36,201 nt of DNA from an uncultured Marinomonas sp. (GTDB lineage Bacteria; Pseudomonadota; Gammaproteobacteria; Pseudomonadales; Marinomonadaceae): contig CALLIL010000001.1 in assembly GCA_938009755.1 (NCBI GenBank), positions 1 through 36,201 on the forward strand. Direction: 5' to 3'. Positions within the stretch are counted from its first letter, which is position 1. The number at the start of each line of letters is the position of its first letter. The notes beneath the pieces were generated by a model that had not been told where the DNA came from, made no database searches, and saw only the letters and a list, made by a program, of their open reading frames with translations. Position numbers and translations under genes: made by a program. Shown piece by piece: positions 18,016 to 27,743 of this stretch.

Positions 18016-18753
18016 ATGCGCGCTGCAGCGTATGTGATTCATACTCGCCCGTTTCAAGACAGCAAAATTTTGTTGGACGTACTCACTCTTGAACAAGGCT
18101 TAATGCGAGGCGTGTGGCGACTTCCTAAAAAAGAGGCTCGGGTGATTCCTGGGCCTTTTTTATGCTACGAAATTGAGTATTCTGGACGAAGTGATTTAAA
18201 AACCATAAAGAGCATTGAATCAGTTAAAGCGGCGCTGTCGCTAGAAGGTCTGCCTTTGTATGCGGCCTTGTACGCTCATGAATTGCTTGAAAAGTTATTG
18301 CCCCTTAATTTACCTTTGCCTGATGTGTTTTCACTTTATCAATGGTTAATTGACAGTTTGCATTCGGGGCTGCCGATTGCACCGCTACTCAGACGCTTTG
18401 AAGTGGGTTTGTTTTCTGAGTTGGGTGTGGCCATTAATATGGTGTCGACAGGGCGAGGCGAGGTGATTGAAGCGAACCAGATGTATCAATTTCATTATAA
18501 ATTTGGTTTGCGCCCTTACCATGGTGAAATACCAAAACAACCGCCTATGCTGTTTGTTGAAGGTCAAGTGGCGTTGAACTATCACGCTGGCAAGTGGACA
18601 GATAAACAAGTGCTTAGTCTTGCGAAAGAGCTTCATCGACATTGGTTAGACAGTATTTTAAATGGTAAAGCCATTGAGTCGAGACGCCTACTGCCACAGC
18701 AACCTTTTCAAGGTGAGCGTCATTTGGGTGTGCCGATGTTTCGTGCATTGTGA
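18016..18753 (+). CDS. recO: DNA repair protein RecO
   Basis: Loads RecA on SSB-coated DNA with RecR and RecF, and anneals complementary strands. The N-terminal OB-fold includes AAAYVIHTRPFQDSKILLDV and RGVWRLPKKE. A helical C-terminal part follows, with YALYAHELLEKLLP-like sequence (LYAALYAHELLEKLLPLNLP) and the ending LLPQQPFQGERHLGVP. No zinc-binding Cys cluster is seen, as in many gammaproteobacterial RecO proteins. Length 245 is normal. It starts 5 bases after era and is probably co-transcribed. Confidence 0.93.
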   Translation: MRAAAYVIHTRPFQDSKILLDVLTLEQGLMRGVWRLPKKEARVIPGPFLCYEIEYSGRSDLKTIKSIESVKAALSLEGLPLYAALYAHELLEKLLPLNLPLPDVFSLYQWLIDSLHSGLPIAPLLRRFEVGLFSELGVAINMVSTGRGEVIEANQMYQFHYKFGLRPYHGEIPKQPPMLFVEGQVALNYHAGKWTDKQVLSLAKELHRHWLDSILNGKAIESRRLLPQQPFQGERHLGVPMFRAL

Positions 18754-18773
18754 ATAAATAAAGAGGTGTTTGC

Positions 18774-19169
18774 TTGATTATTGGTATTGGAACCGACTTG
18801 GTTGAGATCGCACGAATTCATCAATCCATTGAAAAATTGGGTGAACGTTTTGTGGATCGGATTTTAACGGCGGCCGAAAAACAGCGCTGGTTAGAGATAT
18901 CCAATCAAGAAAAAGCCAGCGCTTATGTGGCAAAACGCTTTGCGGCGAAAGAGGCCGCTGTGAAAGCGATTGGAACCGGTATTGGGTCTGGTGTAAGTTT
19001 TCAGCATTTCTCTGTGACGAATATGCCTTCGGGTCAGCCGATTTTAACCGTAGATGACACTATTGCTGCGCGCTATGATGTTCCTGTGACATGGCATTTA
19101 AGCCTGACGGACGAGAAAGCGTACGCGCAGGCGTTTGTCATTATTGAATCTGGTGCACCTGCATCATAA
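18774..19169 (+). CDS. acpS: holo-[acyl-carrier-protein] synthase
   Basis: Transfers 4'-phosphopantetheine from CoA to a serine of acyl carrier protein, switching on fatty acid synthesis. The hallmark motifs are GIGTDLVEIARI (metal ligand Asp8) and KRFAAKEAAVKAIGTGI (Glu60). Length 131 is usual. The start is TTG at 18774 (MIIGIGTD), with AAAGAGGT upstream. It follows recO by 20 bases; the pdxJ gene often found between recO and acpS is absent. It is convergent with barA, only 18 bases away. Confidence 0.95.
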   Translation: MIIGIGTDLVEIARIHQSIEKLGERFVDRILTAAEKQRWLEISNQEKASAYVAKRFAAKEAAVKAIGTGIGSGVSFQHFSVTNMPSGQPILTVDDTIAARYDVPVTWHLSLTDEKAYAQAFVIIESGAPAS

Positions 19170-19187
19170 ATACTTACGGTTAACGGT

Positions 19188-22028
19188 TTATTCTGACTCT
19201 GGCCAAGGGATTAATTCTCGGTGGCTGAGTAAATCTTCAATGGCTTCGATAAAGTCGTCCGCGACACCTTCTACGTCTTCTAGCCCAAGCTCTTTTAAAT
19301 GCGTTTCTAAAAAGCCAGCGTGGCGTGCAATGTTAATGGTGCCTGTGTATTTTGATGCGCCGTGAACCCTGTGAACAACCTCAATAAGCTTCTTTGTGTC
19401 TTGCTGTTCTAAATGATGGCGTATGAGTTTTTTCTCGCTATCTAATGAATCGGCCAACATATCAAACATGTCTTTTGCGATGTGCGTTTTGCCATCGACA
19501 ATGTCGAGCGCTTTGTCTAGATCAAAAATATTAGCGAGCTTGGCATCGACTTGATCTTGAAAAGAGTCCGTATTTAAATGCCATTTTTCTATGGTGTTGA
19601 ACAGCACTTCTTCATCGATTGGTTTCGTTAAATAAGCGTTCATGCCACTGGCCAATATTTCTTTTTGTTCCGACCCCAAGGCGTGCGCGGTTAGGGCGAT
19701 AATCGGTGTGTCGATATAATTGTCCAACGCACGCAAATGCCGAGTGGTTTCCATGCCATCCATTTCGGGCATTTGAATGTCCATGAGAATCAGGTCGTAT
19801 TGTGTTTTTTGAGCGAGCTCTATGGCTTCTTTACCACTGTAAGCTAGGGAAATTTCCAAGCCTTGTGGTTCTAGCCAATGGCCTAATAATTGAAGATTAA
19901 TAGGGCTGTCGTCGACGGCTAATATTTTTACGCCCTTTAATGGGTGTTCAGCAAAGACTTCTGTATCTAGATCGTTTATTACGCTCTCTGAACTTGCTGT
20001 GTTGTCATATTCAAGCGCTTGTTTTGTGTTGTTTATGCGGTTTGCAATGGCGGCTTTCACATCTGTGTTATTGATGTTCTGCAAAGCCTGATATAGACGC
20101 TCTTGACTGACAGGTTTTAGTAAAATGTCACTGCATAAATTCTTAATGGCTGAATATTGCTCGATTTGACCTGGTGGTTGAATAAGCAAAATACAGACGA
20201 CTTTAAGCTCTTTATAGGCGTATGAAATTAACTCTTTTGCTTCTAAAACGCTTTGTTTGTCTGGTGCGACACTCAGTAAAATAGCGTTTGGTTTGTCTCC
20301 ACCTTTATTGATGAGTGTGATGACCTGTTCAAAATCAGCGCTCAGTGTGCAAACGACGCCTATGTCTTCTAAATATTGCTTCATATAGCTTTTGTAAGTA
20401 TTACTTGGTTCGAGCAATATGACGTGATAATCCAAAGGCGAATGGCTTTGTTTAAGCTTTGGTGAAACTTTTAAATTTAAGGTGAAGCGAAAGGTTGAGC
20501 CAATACTTGGATCACTGCTGACTTCGATTTTTCCATTCATCTGTTCAACGAGTTTCTTGGTGATGACGAGTCCGAGCCCTGTACCACCGAATTGTCGGCT
20601 GGTGCTGGTATCAACCTGGGAAAAAGGTTTAAACAGTTTGTTGATCTTGTGCTCAGCAATGCCGATGCCAGTATCGATTATTTTAAAAGAAAGTGTAACG
20701 TCTTTTTCGTTAATAGAAACGAGGGATACTTGTGTGCGAATAGAGCCTTGATGAGTGAATTTGATCGCATTTCCTATTAAATTGGTGAGTATTTGGCGGA
20801 CACGTGTGCTGTCTCCAATCAACCAATCTGGCAGGTTTGGGTCGAACTCTGGAATCAGGTCAATTTGTTTCTTTTTGCTCAGTAAATTAATGCTAAGGGT
20901 TTGATAAACCTCTTCAACTAGGCTTTTCAAATTAAACTGAGCGCTTTCTAAATTTAACTTTCCCGCTTCGATCTTAGAGAAATCTAAAATATCCCCGATG
21001 ATGGCCAATAAGCTGTTTGTGGATTGTTGAATGGTCTCGACATATAGGCGTTGTTGAGCGTCTTTTAAATCCTTTTTAAGGGTCTTTGTATAGCCCAAAA
21101 TAGCGTTAAGTGGCGTGCGAACTTCATGGCTAATGTTGGCAAGGAATTGTGATTTTAGACGGTTCGACTCCATTGCTTCACGGTTGGCGATGTGAAGTTG
21201 GGCGCTTTTTTCTTCCATACTGTCCATACTACGCCGAATATCTTCTGTAGATTGTTCAATACCAGCAATGAGCTCTTCATTATGGAACTCAAGTCGCTCG
21301 GTTAGGTCGAGTAGATCTTTTTGAATGTCTGCATATTCAGGTGGTAGTTGCATCAGTTTGATGGTTGAAAATTGGCCTTTGATCAGTTTTTTTAATGAAC
21401 CTGACAGTTGGTTGATAGGTTGGGTTAATCGATTGGAAAGCCTTATTGCCACAATGATCGCGAGCAAATTAAATAAGATAACAGTGAACAGAATGATACT
21501 GACGAATTGGTATTTTTTAACCGTATTGACGGACTTACTGACTTCTATTTTTACCCAGCCTACAAGGTTTCTTTGTTCTTGGGTTGACAGCCTGTTTTGT
21601 GTGTTAAATGTGTCATCAATTGGGCTGCTCGAATAATGAATACTGCGTACTGATTGAAGAAAGTCGTCATGCTCTTCAATCCATTCACCATTTGGAAAGA
21701 ACGTCTTTTCTATTGTGGGCGGTTTTCCCATCTCGGCAATCAGTGATTGTTCACTATTAAAAATTTGGACGCTGCTGATGTCTTGGTGATTAAGGGCCAT
21801 TTGAAGTATGCGCTGCATCATATTTTGATCAGAGAAAACAATGGCGTATTCACCTGTCACAGCAACTTGTTCTGTAATGTGTTCGGTACGCTCGTAAAGG
21901 TTGTCGTCTAGGTCATTAAAACGAGAGGACAATAGAAAGAAAGAGGCTAAAGTGGATACGAAAAAAACAGGAAGATACAACGCCCAAAAGAATTTGTGTT
22001 GTACGGTCAGCTTAGTTACGAGCTTCAT
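19188..22028 (-). CDS. barA: hybrid sensor histidine kinase of the BarA/GacS family
   Basis: The membrane kinase of the BarA-UvrY / GacS-GacA system, which drives CsrA-sequestering small RNAs in gammaproteobacteria. TM1 is about 14-34, a periplasmic sensor 35-172, TM2 about 174-196, HAMP to about 250. HisKA has His301 in NISHEVRTPLNAILG, and the ATPase has LIGNAIKFTHQG, DTGIGI and GGTGLGL. A first receiver (about 531-650) is degenerate: EPSN replaces the acidic pair and Ser586 sits near the phospho-Asp place. The second is intact (VDDSPIN, Asp750 in LILMDIQMPEMDG, LTKPID). HPt has His886 in HRVHGASKYTG. It is divergent from cysM; 22029-22239 shows no clear box. Confidence 0.94.
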   Translation of the reverse strand: MKLVTKLTVQHKFFWALYLPVFFVSTLASFFLLSSRFNDLDDNLYERTEHITEQVAVTGEYAIVFSDQNMMQRILQMALNHQDISSVQIFNSEQSLIAEMGKPPTIEKTFFPNGEWIEEHDDFLQSVRSIHYSSSPIDDTFNTQNRLSTQEQRNLVGWVKIEVSKSVNTVKKYQFVSIILFTVILFNLLAIIVAIRLSNRLTQPINQLSGSLKKLIKGQFSTIKLMQLPPEYADIQKDLLDLTERLEFHNEELIAGIEQSTEDIRRSMDSMEEKSAQLHIANREAMESNRLKSQFLANISHEVRTPLNAILGYTKTLKKDLKDAQQRLYVETIQQSTNSLLAIIGDILDFSKIEAGKLNLESAQFNLKSLVEEVYQTLSINLLSKKKQIDLIPEFDPNLPDWLIGDSTRVRQILTNLIGNAIKFTHQGSIRTQVSLVSINEKDVTLSFKIIDTGIGIAEHKINKLFKPFSQVDTSTSRQFGGTGLGLVITKKLVEQMNGKIEVSSDPSIGSTFRFTLNLKVSPKLKQSHSPLDYHVILLEPSNTYKSYMKQYLEDIGVVCTLSADFEQVITLINKGGDKPNAILLSVAPDKQSVLEAKELISYAYKELKVVCILLIQPPGQIEQYSAIKNLCSDILLKPVSQERLYQALQNINNTDVKAAIANRINNTKQALEYDNTASSESVINDLDTEVFAEHPLKGVKILAVDDSPINLQLLGHWLEPQGLEISLAYSGKEAIELAQKTQYDLILMDIQMPEMDGMETTRHLRALDNYIDTPIIALTAHALGSEQKEILASGMNAYLTKPIDEEVLFNTIEKWHLNTDSFQDQVDAKLANIFDLDKALDIVDGKTHIAKDMFDMLADSLDSEKKLIRHHLEQQDTKKLIEVVHRVHGASKYTGTINIARHAGFLETHLKELGLEDVEGVADDFIEAIEDLLSHRELIPWPESE

Positions 22029-22239
22029 AATGCAGGGAACCTGATTGTGTCATTCTAATCGATGTTTCGAGATACGCTCTCAAAAGATAATACGAACCAA
22101 AAAAGGAAATCTTACAAACTCGTAATGAGAAACTAAGTTTATAACGCTTTTTTATTGTACTGTTTACGCTAAGTGTTCTTAAATAGGCTTGTTAGTTAAG
22201 TTTCAGTCTCTATGTCATCAATGTCAATGAAGTTTTTTT

Positions 22240-23136
22240 ATGATCGAATATCCTACAGTTGAGTCTTTAATCGGACAAACCCCTTTGGTTCGCCTACAGC
22301 GCATCAACCCAAATTCAAGTAATACGATTTTGTTAAAATTAGAAGGACAAAATCCAGCAGGATCTGTAAAAGATCGACCAGCCTTGAATATGATTCATCA
22401 AGCCGAGCTTCGTGGAGATATTAAGCCAGGTGACAGTTTGATCGAAGCAACAAGTGGTAATACTGGCATTGCTCTGGCAATGGTGGCGGCCATTAAAGGC
22501 TATAAAATGCATTTGATTATGCCTGATAATATGAGCCAAGAGCGAAAATCGGCCATGTCGGCTTATGGCGCTATTTTGCATTTGGTGACCAAAGAAGAAG
22601 GCATGGAGAGAGCGCGAGATTTAGCGCAAGAAATGCAAGCTCAGGGTGTTGGTGTTGTTTTAAACCAATTTGCCAATCAAGATAATCCGAATGCACATTA
22701 CATCAGTACTGGGCCAGAAATCTGGCAGCAGACGCAAGGAACGGTAACGCACTTTGTTAGCTCTATGGGCACAACAGGAACAATAATGGGCGTTTCTCAT
22801 TATCTAAAAGAGCAAAACCCAGACATTCAGATTATTGGCTTACAGCCACAAGATGGCGCTAGTATTCCAGGCATACGTCGTTGGGGAAAAGAATATCTGC
22901 CATCGATTTTTGAAGAAAATAGTGTGGATACTGTGATGGATGTGTCCCAAGACGACGCGGAAGTCACCATGCGACGTCTTGCCAAAGAAGAAGGTATTTT
23001 TTGTGGCGTTTCTTCTGGCGGATCGGTTGCCATGGCGATGAAATTGTCAGAGCAGTTAACCAATGCGGTTATTGTCGCCATCGTCTGCGATCGAGGAGAT
23101 CGTTACTTATCAACAGGCGTTTTTAACGATTCTTAG
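22240..23136 (+). CDS. cysM: cysteine synthase B
   Basis: A PLP enzyme joining O-acetylserine with sulfide or thiosulfate to make cysteine or S-sulfocysteine. Lys44 in GSVKDRPALNM carries PLP. EATSGNTGIALAM (from about 69) is the substrate loop and SSMGTTGTIMGV the phosphate-binding loop. Later sequence IPGIRRWGKEYLPSIF is typical of CysM rather than CysK, and length 298 also fits. The ribosome site is weak. It is divergent from barA and 102 bases before rlmD, the common gamma order cysM-rlmD-relA-mazG. Confidence 0.95.
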   Translation: MIEYPTVESLIGQTPLVRLQRINPNSSNTILLKLEGQNPAGSVKDRPALNMIHQAELRGDIKPGDSLIEATSGNTGIALAMVAAIKGYKMHLIMPDNMSQERKSAMSAYGAILHLVTKEEGMERARDLAQEMQAQGVGVVLNQFANQDNPNAHYISTGPEIWQQTQGTVTHFVSSMGTTGTIMGVSHYLKEQNPDIQIIGLQPQDGASIPGIRRWGKEYLPSIFEENSVDTVMDVSQDDAEVTMRRLAKEEGIFCGVSSGGSVAMAMKLSEQLTNAVIVAIVCDRGDRYLSTGVFNDS

Positions 23137-23238
23137 AGTTAGGCTGAGCAATTATTGTGTAACAAAGAGTGGTTGTTAAAGTGTAATAAGGCTCTCTTTA
23201 GACGTGCAGACCGATAGATAGATACGATAGAATGCTAC

Positions 23239-24594
23239 GTGTTTATTTTAGACTCCGAATATAAAGAGAGCTCTCCTTTGAGAAAAAGAACCCCGTCACG
23301 ACGTCCATCTAAGCCACAGCCACTTGGTCCCGTTCAAACCTTTCAGGTTGATGGGCTGACTCATGATGCAAAAGGCGTTGCACGCTCACAAGGTAAAGTG
23401 GTGTTCATTGATGGTGCTTTGCCTGGCGAAACGGTGAACGCACAAATCAACAAGACAGGCCGCCGTTTTGATGAGGCTGTCTTGACGGAGTTGATTACAC
23501 CAAGCGATTATCGAACAGAGCCTGTGTGCTCGCATTTTCAATCTTGTGGTGGTTGTAGCTTTCAGCATTTAATGGAAGAGCAGCAGTTATTTGCCAAAAA
23601 AGAGTGGTTAACAGGGCAACTGCGCAATGTCCTGTCAGATCTTTCGCTAGAGACATTGTCTGATACAGCGACTCAATACCGTCGCCGAGCTCGTATTGCC
23701 GTTGAATATAAGAAACATAACGTGGCGCTGGGCTTTCGTGGAAAAGCCTCCAAGAATATTATTTCTATTGAAAGCTGTGCTGTTTTAACTACGCCATTGC
23801 AAATCGCTTTTATCTCTTTAAAGTCTAAATTAGAAAAAAATGATTTAATAGCGTCGCTTGGGCATATTGAGTTGCTGGAAGACACAAAAGGCGTGTCTGT
23901 ATTGTTCCGGTTAACGAAAGAGATACCAGAAACGATGATGCAATATTGGGAGGCATGGGCTAAACAAGAAACCATAAGCTTATATTGGCAAGCACCACAT
24001 CTAAGTAAGGCCAAGGTTGTTGTGGATGACATGCGCTACTATGATTTAGAAGGCTTGAGATTGCATTATCATCCTCAAGACTTTATTCAAGTGAATGACG
24101 TGATGAATCAAAAAATGGTGGCTCAAGCCATGGATTGGTTGCAACCAAATAAAGACGATGTTGTTTTGGATTTGTTTTGTGGCGTTGGCAATTTTTCTTT
24201 ACCGTTAGGTAGGCGAGCGAAGTCTGTTATTGGCGTTGAAGTGCAAGAGGCTATGGTGCAAGCCGCTCGAGAAAATGCAGCTGCTAATGACTTAGATAAT
24301 GTGTCTTTTGTCGCAGCGGATTTAACACAACCTATTGCCAATACGTTTCATAAAGAAAAGATAACTAAGGTGTTATTGGATCCACCTCGTGCCGGAGCAT
24401 TTGAATTTTTAGACACGATCATCAAAATTAAACCGACACAGATTTTATACGTTTCTTGTAACGCATCGACATTAGCACGAGACGCAGAATACTTAGTCAC
24501 GAAAGGCTACCGTGTGTTGCGGGTTAGCCTAATGGAAATGTTTCCTCAAACATCGCACGTTGAGACTATGATGTTACTGCAAAAAAAGAAATAA
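23239..24594 (+). CDS. rlmD: 23S rRNA (uracil-1939-C5)-methyltransferase
   Basis: Methylates U1939 of 23S rRNA using SAM. An N-terminal TRAM domain (about 30-85) is followed by the [4Fe-4S] cysteines C97, C103 and C106 in CSHFQSCGGC and C180 in ESCAVL. The SAM site reads VVLDLFCGVGNFSLPLG. The catalytic part has LLDPPRAGAFEF and nucleophile C407 in YVSCNASTLARDAEYL. The start is uncertain: GTG at 23239 has no ribosome site, and TTG at 23278, after AAAGAGAGCTC, is plausible. relA follows 16 bases on. Confidence 0.96.
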   Translation: MFILDSEYKESSPLRKRTPSRRPSKPQPLGPVQTFQVDGLTHDAKGVARSQGKVVFIDGALPGETVNAQINKTGRRFDEAVLTELITPSDYRTEPVCSHFQSCGGCSFQHLMEEQQLFAKKEWLTGQLRNVLSDLSLETLSDTATQYRRRARIAVEYKKHNVALGFRGKASKNIISIESCAVLTTPLQIAFISLKSKLEKNDLIASLGHIELLEDTKGVSVLFRLTKEIPETMMQYWEAWAKQETISLYWQAPHLSKAKVVVDDMRYYDLEGLRLHYHPQDFIQVNDVMNQKMVAQAMDWLQPNKDDVVLDLFCGVGNFSLPLGRRAKSVIGVEVQEAMVQAARENAAANDLDNVSFVAADLTQPIANTFHKEKITKVLLDPPRAGAFEFLDTIIKIKPTQILYVSCNASTLARDAEYLVTKGYRVLRVSLMEMFPQTSHVETMMLLQKKK

Positions 24595-24610
24595 AAGGAA
24601 AAGCTATAAA

Positions 24611-26860
24611 ATGGTAACCGTAAGAAAAGATCATCCGGTACTAGAAGATGGCAGTGTTGATATTGACGCTTGGATGGAGCAATTTCCCCATCAAATAGAA
24701 GACAGTGCTAGAGTGCCTGTTCGTATGGCATGTGAGCTGGCCAGACAAGCTGAATTACAACATGCGAGAGCTTCCTACTGGGGGCCTCAAGCCAGTACTT
24801 TTCGCGCAGGATTGGAAATGGTCGAAATTCTCTCAGGTTTTCGAGCTGACCAAGACTCTTTGGTTGCCGCCGCTGTTTATCGAGCGGTGCGAGAAGATCA
24901 ATTACCCTTGTCCCGCGTGACGGATATGTTTGGGCGCAAAGTGGCTTCTTTAGTCGAAGGCGTCATCCGCATGGGTGAAGTGTCAAAAAACCTAACGGCG
25001 GATTCCGCTGCCGAAGTCTTAGGCAGTCATGACAATCAATTAGAATCATTGCGAAAAATGTTGGTCTCTATTATTGATGATGTACGGGTTGTGCTCATCA
25101 AATTGGCTGAGCGAGCTTGCGCCATTAAAGAGGCTAAATATCAAGATGAAGCACGTCGAGTTGCGGTCTCATTAGAAGTTCAGAGTGTTTACGCACCATT
25201 GGCTCACCGATTAGGCGTTGGCCACATAAAATGGGAGTTAGAAGACCTTTCTTTCCGCTACTTGTACCCAACAGATTACAAGCGCATTGCGACCTTGTTA
25301 GATGAGAAACGTTTAGACCGTCAGCAATATATTGATGACATGATCAACCTATTAGACGAACGTTTAAAAGGCATTAATATTCATGCCGATCTGATGGGTA
25401 GAGCAAAACACATCTACAGTATTTGGCGCAAAATGAAGCGTAAGAATATCGCATTTGATGAAGTGTACGATGTTCGTGCGGTGCGTATTTTGGTCAATGA
25501 AACAATGGAGTGTTATGGCGTTCTGGGTGTTGTGCACAATTTATGGCGACCCATTCCTCAAGAGTTCGATGACTACATTAGTAATCCTAAAACCAATGGT
25601 TATCAATCATTGCACACGGCTGTTGTTGGGCCTCAAGGGCGAGTGTTAGAGATCCAGATTCGTACTCATAAAATGCACGATGAAGCAGAATTAGGTGTGT
25701 GTGCCCATTGGAAATACAAGGGAACCGACCTTAGCTCTAACAGCACGAGTTATGAGGAAAAGCTGCAATGGCTGAGAACCATTCTGGATTTCCATGAAGA
25801 ACAAGGTGATTTAGAAACTTTATCTGAGCAAGTTCGCAGTGACATAGAGCAAGATCGAATCTATGTTTTCACACCGGAAGGTCATGTGGTGGATCTGCCT
25901 GTGAATGCAACGCCAGTAGACTTTGCTTATCGCGTGCATACGGAAATTGGTCACCGCTGTCGTGGTGCTAAAGTAAATGGCAAAATTATCACTCTTGTTA
26001 CCCATCTAAAAACGGGCGATAAAGTGGAGATTTTAACCACGAAAGAAGGTGGCCCAAGCCGTGATTGGTTGCATCCGATGTTGGGCTATGTTCAAACAAG
26101 CCGAGCCCGTGCGAGTATTCAAAACTGGTTTCGAAAAGAAGACCGCGAGAAGAACCTTGAAGCAGGTAAGCATTTAATAGAGAAGCAATTGAAACGTCTT
26201 GGAATCGAAGAGAATCAAATCGACTTCAAGAAAATTGCGTCGCGTTTTAGTTTCTCAAGTGCCAGTGATGTCTTTGTTTCTCTTGGCGCGGGCGACATTC
26301 AATTAGCGCGTGTTATGCGTGTCATTGATGAGCTTTACAGTCTGAATGGCGATGTTGCGCCAGTTCGTCCGATTCGAGTCAAGAAAAGCCTGCACAGGTC
26401 TTCCGATAACGACGTACATATTTTAGGTGTCGGTAAATTGCTGACTCAAATGGCAAAATGTTGTACGCCAATTCCAGGAGATGATGTGATTGGTTACATT
26501 ACTCAAGGGCGCGGTGTGTCGGTTCATCGGCAAGATTGCATTAATATTGCGCAGTTAGGTTTGGATGAGCCTGAACGTATTGTGAATGTTAATTGGGGAG
26601 AAGAGGTTGATAACCAGTATCCTGTTAATATTCAAGTACAAGCTTATGACAGAACGGGCCTTTTAAGTGACATTACCAGTCTGCTTGCTAATGAAAAAGT
26701 AAATTTGTTGTCGATGAATACTCTATCAACAAAAGAAGACCACACGGCCAGCATTCGCTTTACCATCGAAGTGGGCGAACTCAGTGTGTTGAGTAAAATA
26801 CTGCATCGAATAAATCAACTTCCGAACGTGTTAAACGTGTTTAGAGAGAGAGACTTTTGA
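24611..26860 (+). CDS. relA: GTP pyrophosphokinase RelA
   Basis: Ribosome-associated (p)ppGpp synthetase of the stringent response. The N-terminal hydrolase domain is dead: where SpoT has the HD pair, this protein reads AAAVYRAV (about 87-94). The synthetase domain is intact, with YDVRAVRILVN and NGYQSLHTAVVGP. The TGS domain starts IYVFTPEGHVVDLPVNATPV. A zinc-finger-like part has CCTPIPGDDVIGYIT and HRQDC, and a C-terminal ACT domain starts VNIQVQAYDRTGLLSDI. Length 749 is normal. Its stop TGA overlaps the TTG start of mazG. Confidence 0.97.
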   Translation: MVTVRKDHPVLEDGSVDIDAWMEQFPHQIEDSARVPVRMACELARQAELQHARASYWGPQASTFRAGLEMVEILSGFRADQDSLVAAAVYRAVREDQLPLSRVTDMFGRKVASLVEGVIRMGEVSKNLTADSAAEVLGSHDNQLESLRKMLVSIIDDVRVVLIKLAERACAIKEAKYQDEARRVAVSLEVQSVYAPLAHRLGVGHIKWELEDLSFRYLYPTDYKRIATLLDEKRLDRQQYIDDMINLLDERLKGINIHADLMGRAKHIYSIWRKMKRKNIAFDEVYDVRAVRILVNETMECYGVLGVVHNLWRPIPQEFDDYISNPKTNGYQSLHTAVVGPQGRVLEIQIRTHKMHDEAELGVCAHWKYKGTDLSSNSTSYEEKLQWLRTILDFHEEQGDLETLSEQVRSDIEQDRIYVFTPEGHVVDLPVNATPVDFAYRVHTEIGHRCRGAKVNGKIITLVTHLKTGDKVEILTTKEGGPSRDWLHPMLGYVQTSRARASIQNWFRKEDREKNLEAGKHLIEKQLKRLGIEENQIDFKKIASRFSFSSASDVFVSLGAGDIQLARVMRVIDELYSLNGDVAPVRPIRVKKSLHRSSDNDVHILGVGKLLTQMAKCCTPIPGDDVIGYITQGRGVSVHRQDCINIAQLGLDEPERIVNVNWGEEVDNQYPVNIQVQAYDRTGLLSDITSLLANEKVNLLSMNTLSTKEDHTASIRFTIEVGELSVLSKILHRINQLPNVLNVFRERDF

Positions 26861-27678
26861 GCAACGCCTTACAGAAATTACAACATTTAATGGCTTGCTT
26901 AAGAGACCCTGAACTAGGTTGTTCTTGGGATAAGAAGCAAAACTATAAAAGTCTTGCTGCTTATACACTAGAAGAAGCTTATGAAGTCATTGATGCCATT
27001 GAACGTGAAGACTTTTTGCATTTAGAGGAAGAGCTGGGTGATTTGTTATTCCAGATCATTTTCTACGCCCAAATAGCGCAAGAAGAAGGCCGTTTTGACT
27101 TTGATGATATTGTGACCGGTGTTACCAATAAAATGTTACGTCGTCACCCTCATGTTTTTCCAGAGAGCGATATTACTCGTTTTGGAGAGCCTACTCAGTT
27201 AACCGAAGAGGAAATCGCCGAGCAGTGGCAAAAAATCAAAGCCGAAGAAAAAGCACAGAAAACACTGCACGCTGATCATGCGGTAAGTATATTGGATGAC
27301 ATTCCTGTCTCCATGCCCGCGTTGATGCAAGCGGTAAAGATACAAAAGAAAGTCTCTAAAGTGGGGTTTGATTGGTCTGATATTGCCCCTGTTTTCGCTA
27401 AAATCAGAGAAGAATTAGACGAATTAGAAGAAGCAATAGAAGAGCAAGACAGAGCTCATATAGAAGAGGAAATGGGCGATGTGTTTTTTGCCATGAGCAA
27501 TTTAGCACGCCATTTAGAGGTTCCTCCGGACGTGGCGTTAAATAAAACGAATGTTAAATTTCGTCGACGTTTTGGTAGGATTGAAAACCTAGTCACAGCA
27601 CAAGGTAAAAAGTTAACGGACTGTGCTTTAGAAGAGTTAGACAGTTATTGGGAGCAAGCTAAACGGGAAGGTTTATAG
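26857..27678 (+). CDS. mazG: nucleoside triphosphate pyrophosphohydrolase MazG
   Basis: Hydrolyses NTPs to NMP and PPi; E. coli MazG also lowers ppGpp levels under starvation. Two MazG domains are visible. The first has YTLEEAYEVIDAIE and EEELGDLLFQIIFYAQ, with the ExxE and ExxD metal ligands; the second has REELDELEEAIEEQD and EEEMGDVFFAMSNLAR. The ending ALEELDSYWEQAKRE is typical. The start is TTG at 26857, overlapping the relA stop (TTGA), which implies coupling and fits the functional link with relA. Length 273 is usual. Confidence 0.95.
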   Translation: MSNALQKLQHLMACLRDPELGCSWDKKQNYKSLAAYTLEEAYEVIDAIEREDFLHLEEELGDLLFQIIFYAQIAQEEGRFDFDDIVTGVTNKMLRRHPHVFPESDITRFGEPTQLTEEEIAEQWQKIKAEEKAQKTLHADHAVSILDDIPVSMPALMQAVKIQKKVSKVGFDWSDIAPVFAKIREELDELEEAIEEQDRAHIEEEMGDVFFAMSNLARHLEVPPDVALNKTNVKFRRRFGRIENLVTAQGKKLTDCALEELDSYWEQAKREGL

Positions 27679-27743
27679 AATTGCTTATCGTAGTATCTAA
27701 AGAACACTAGAATAAATGTGTTCGTACTGTTTAGGAGAGTAAA

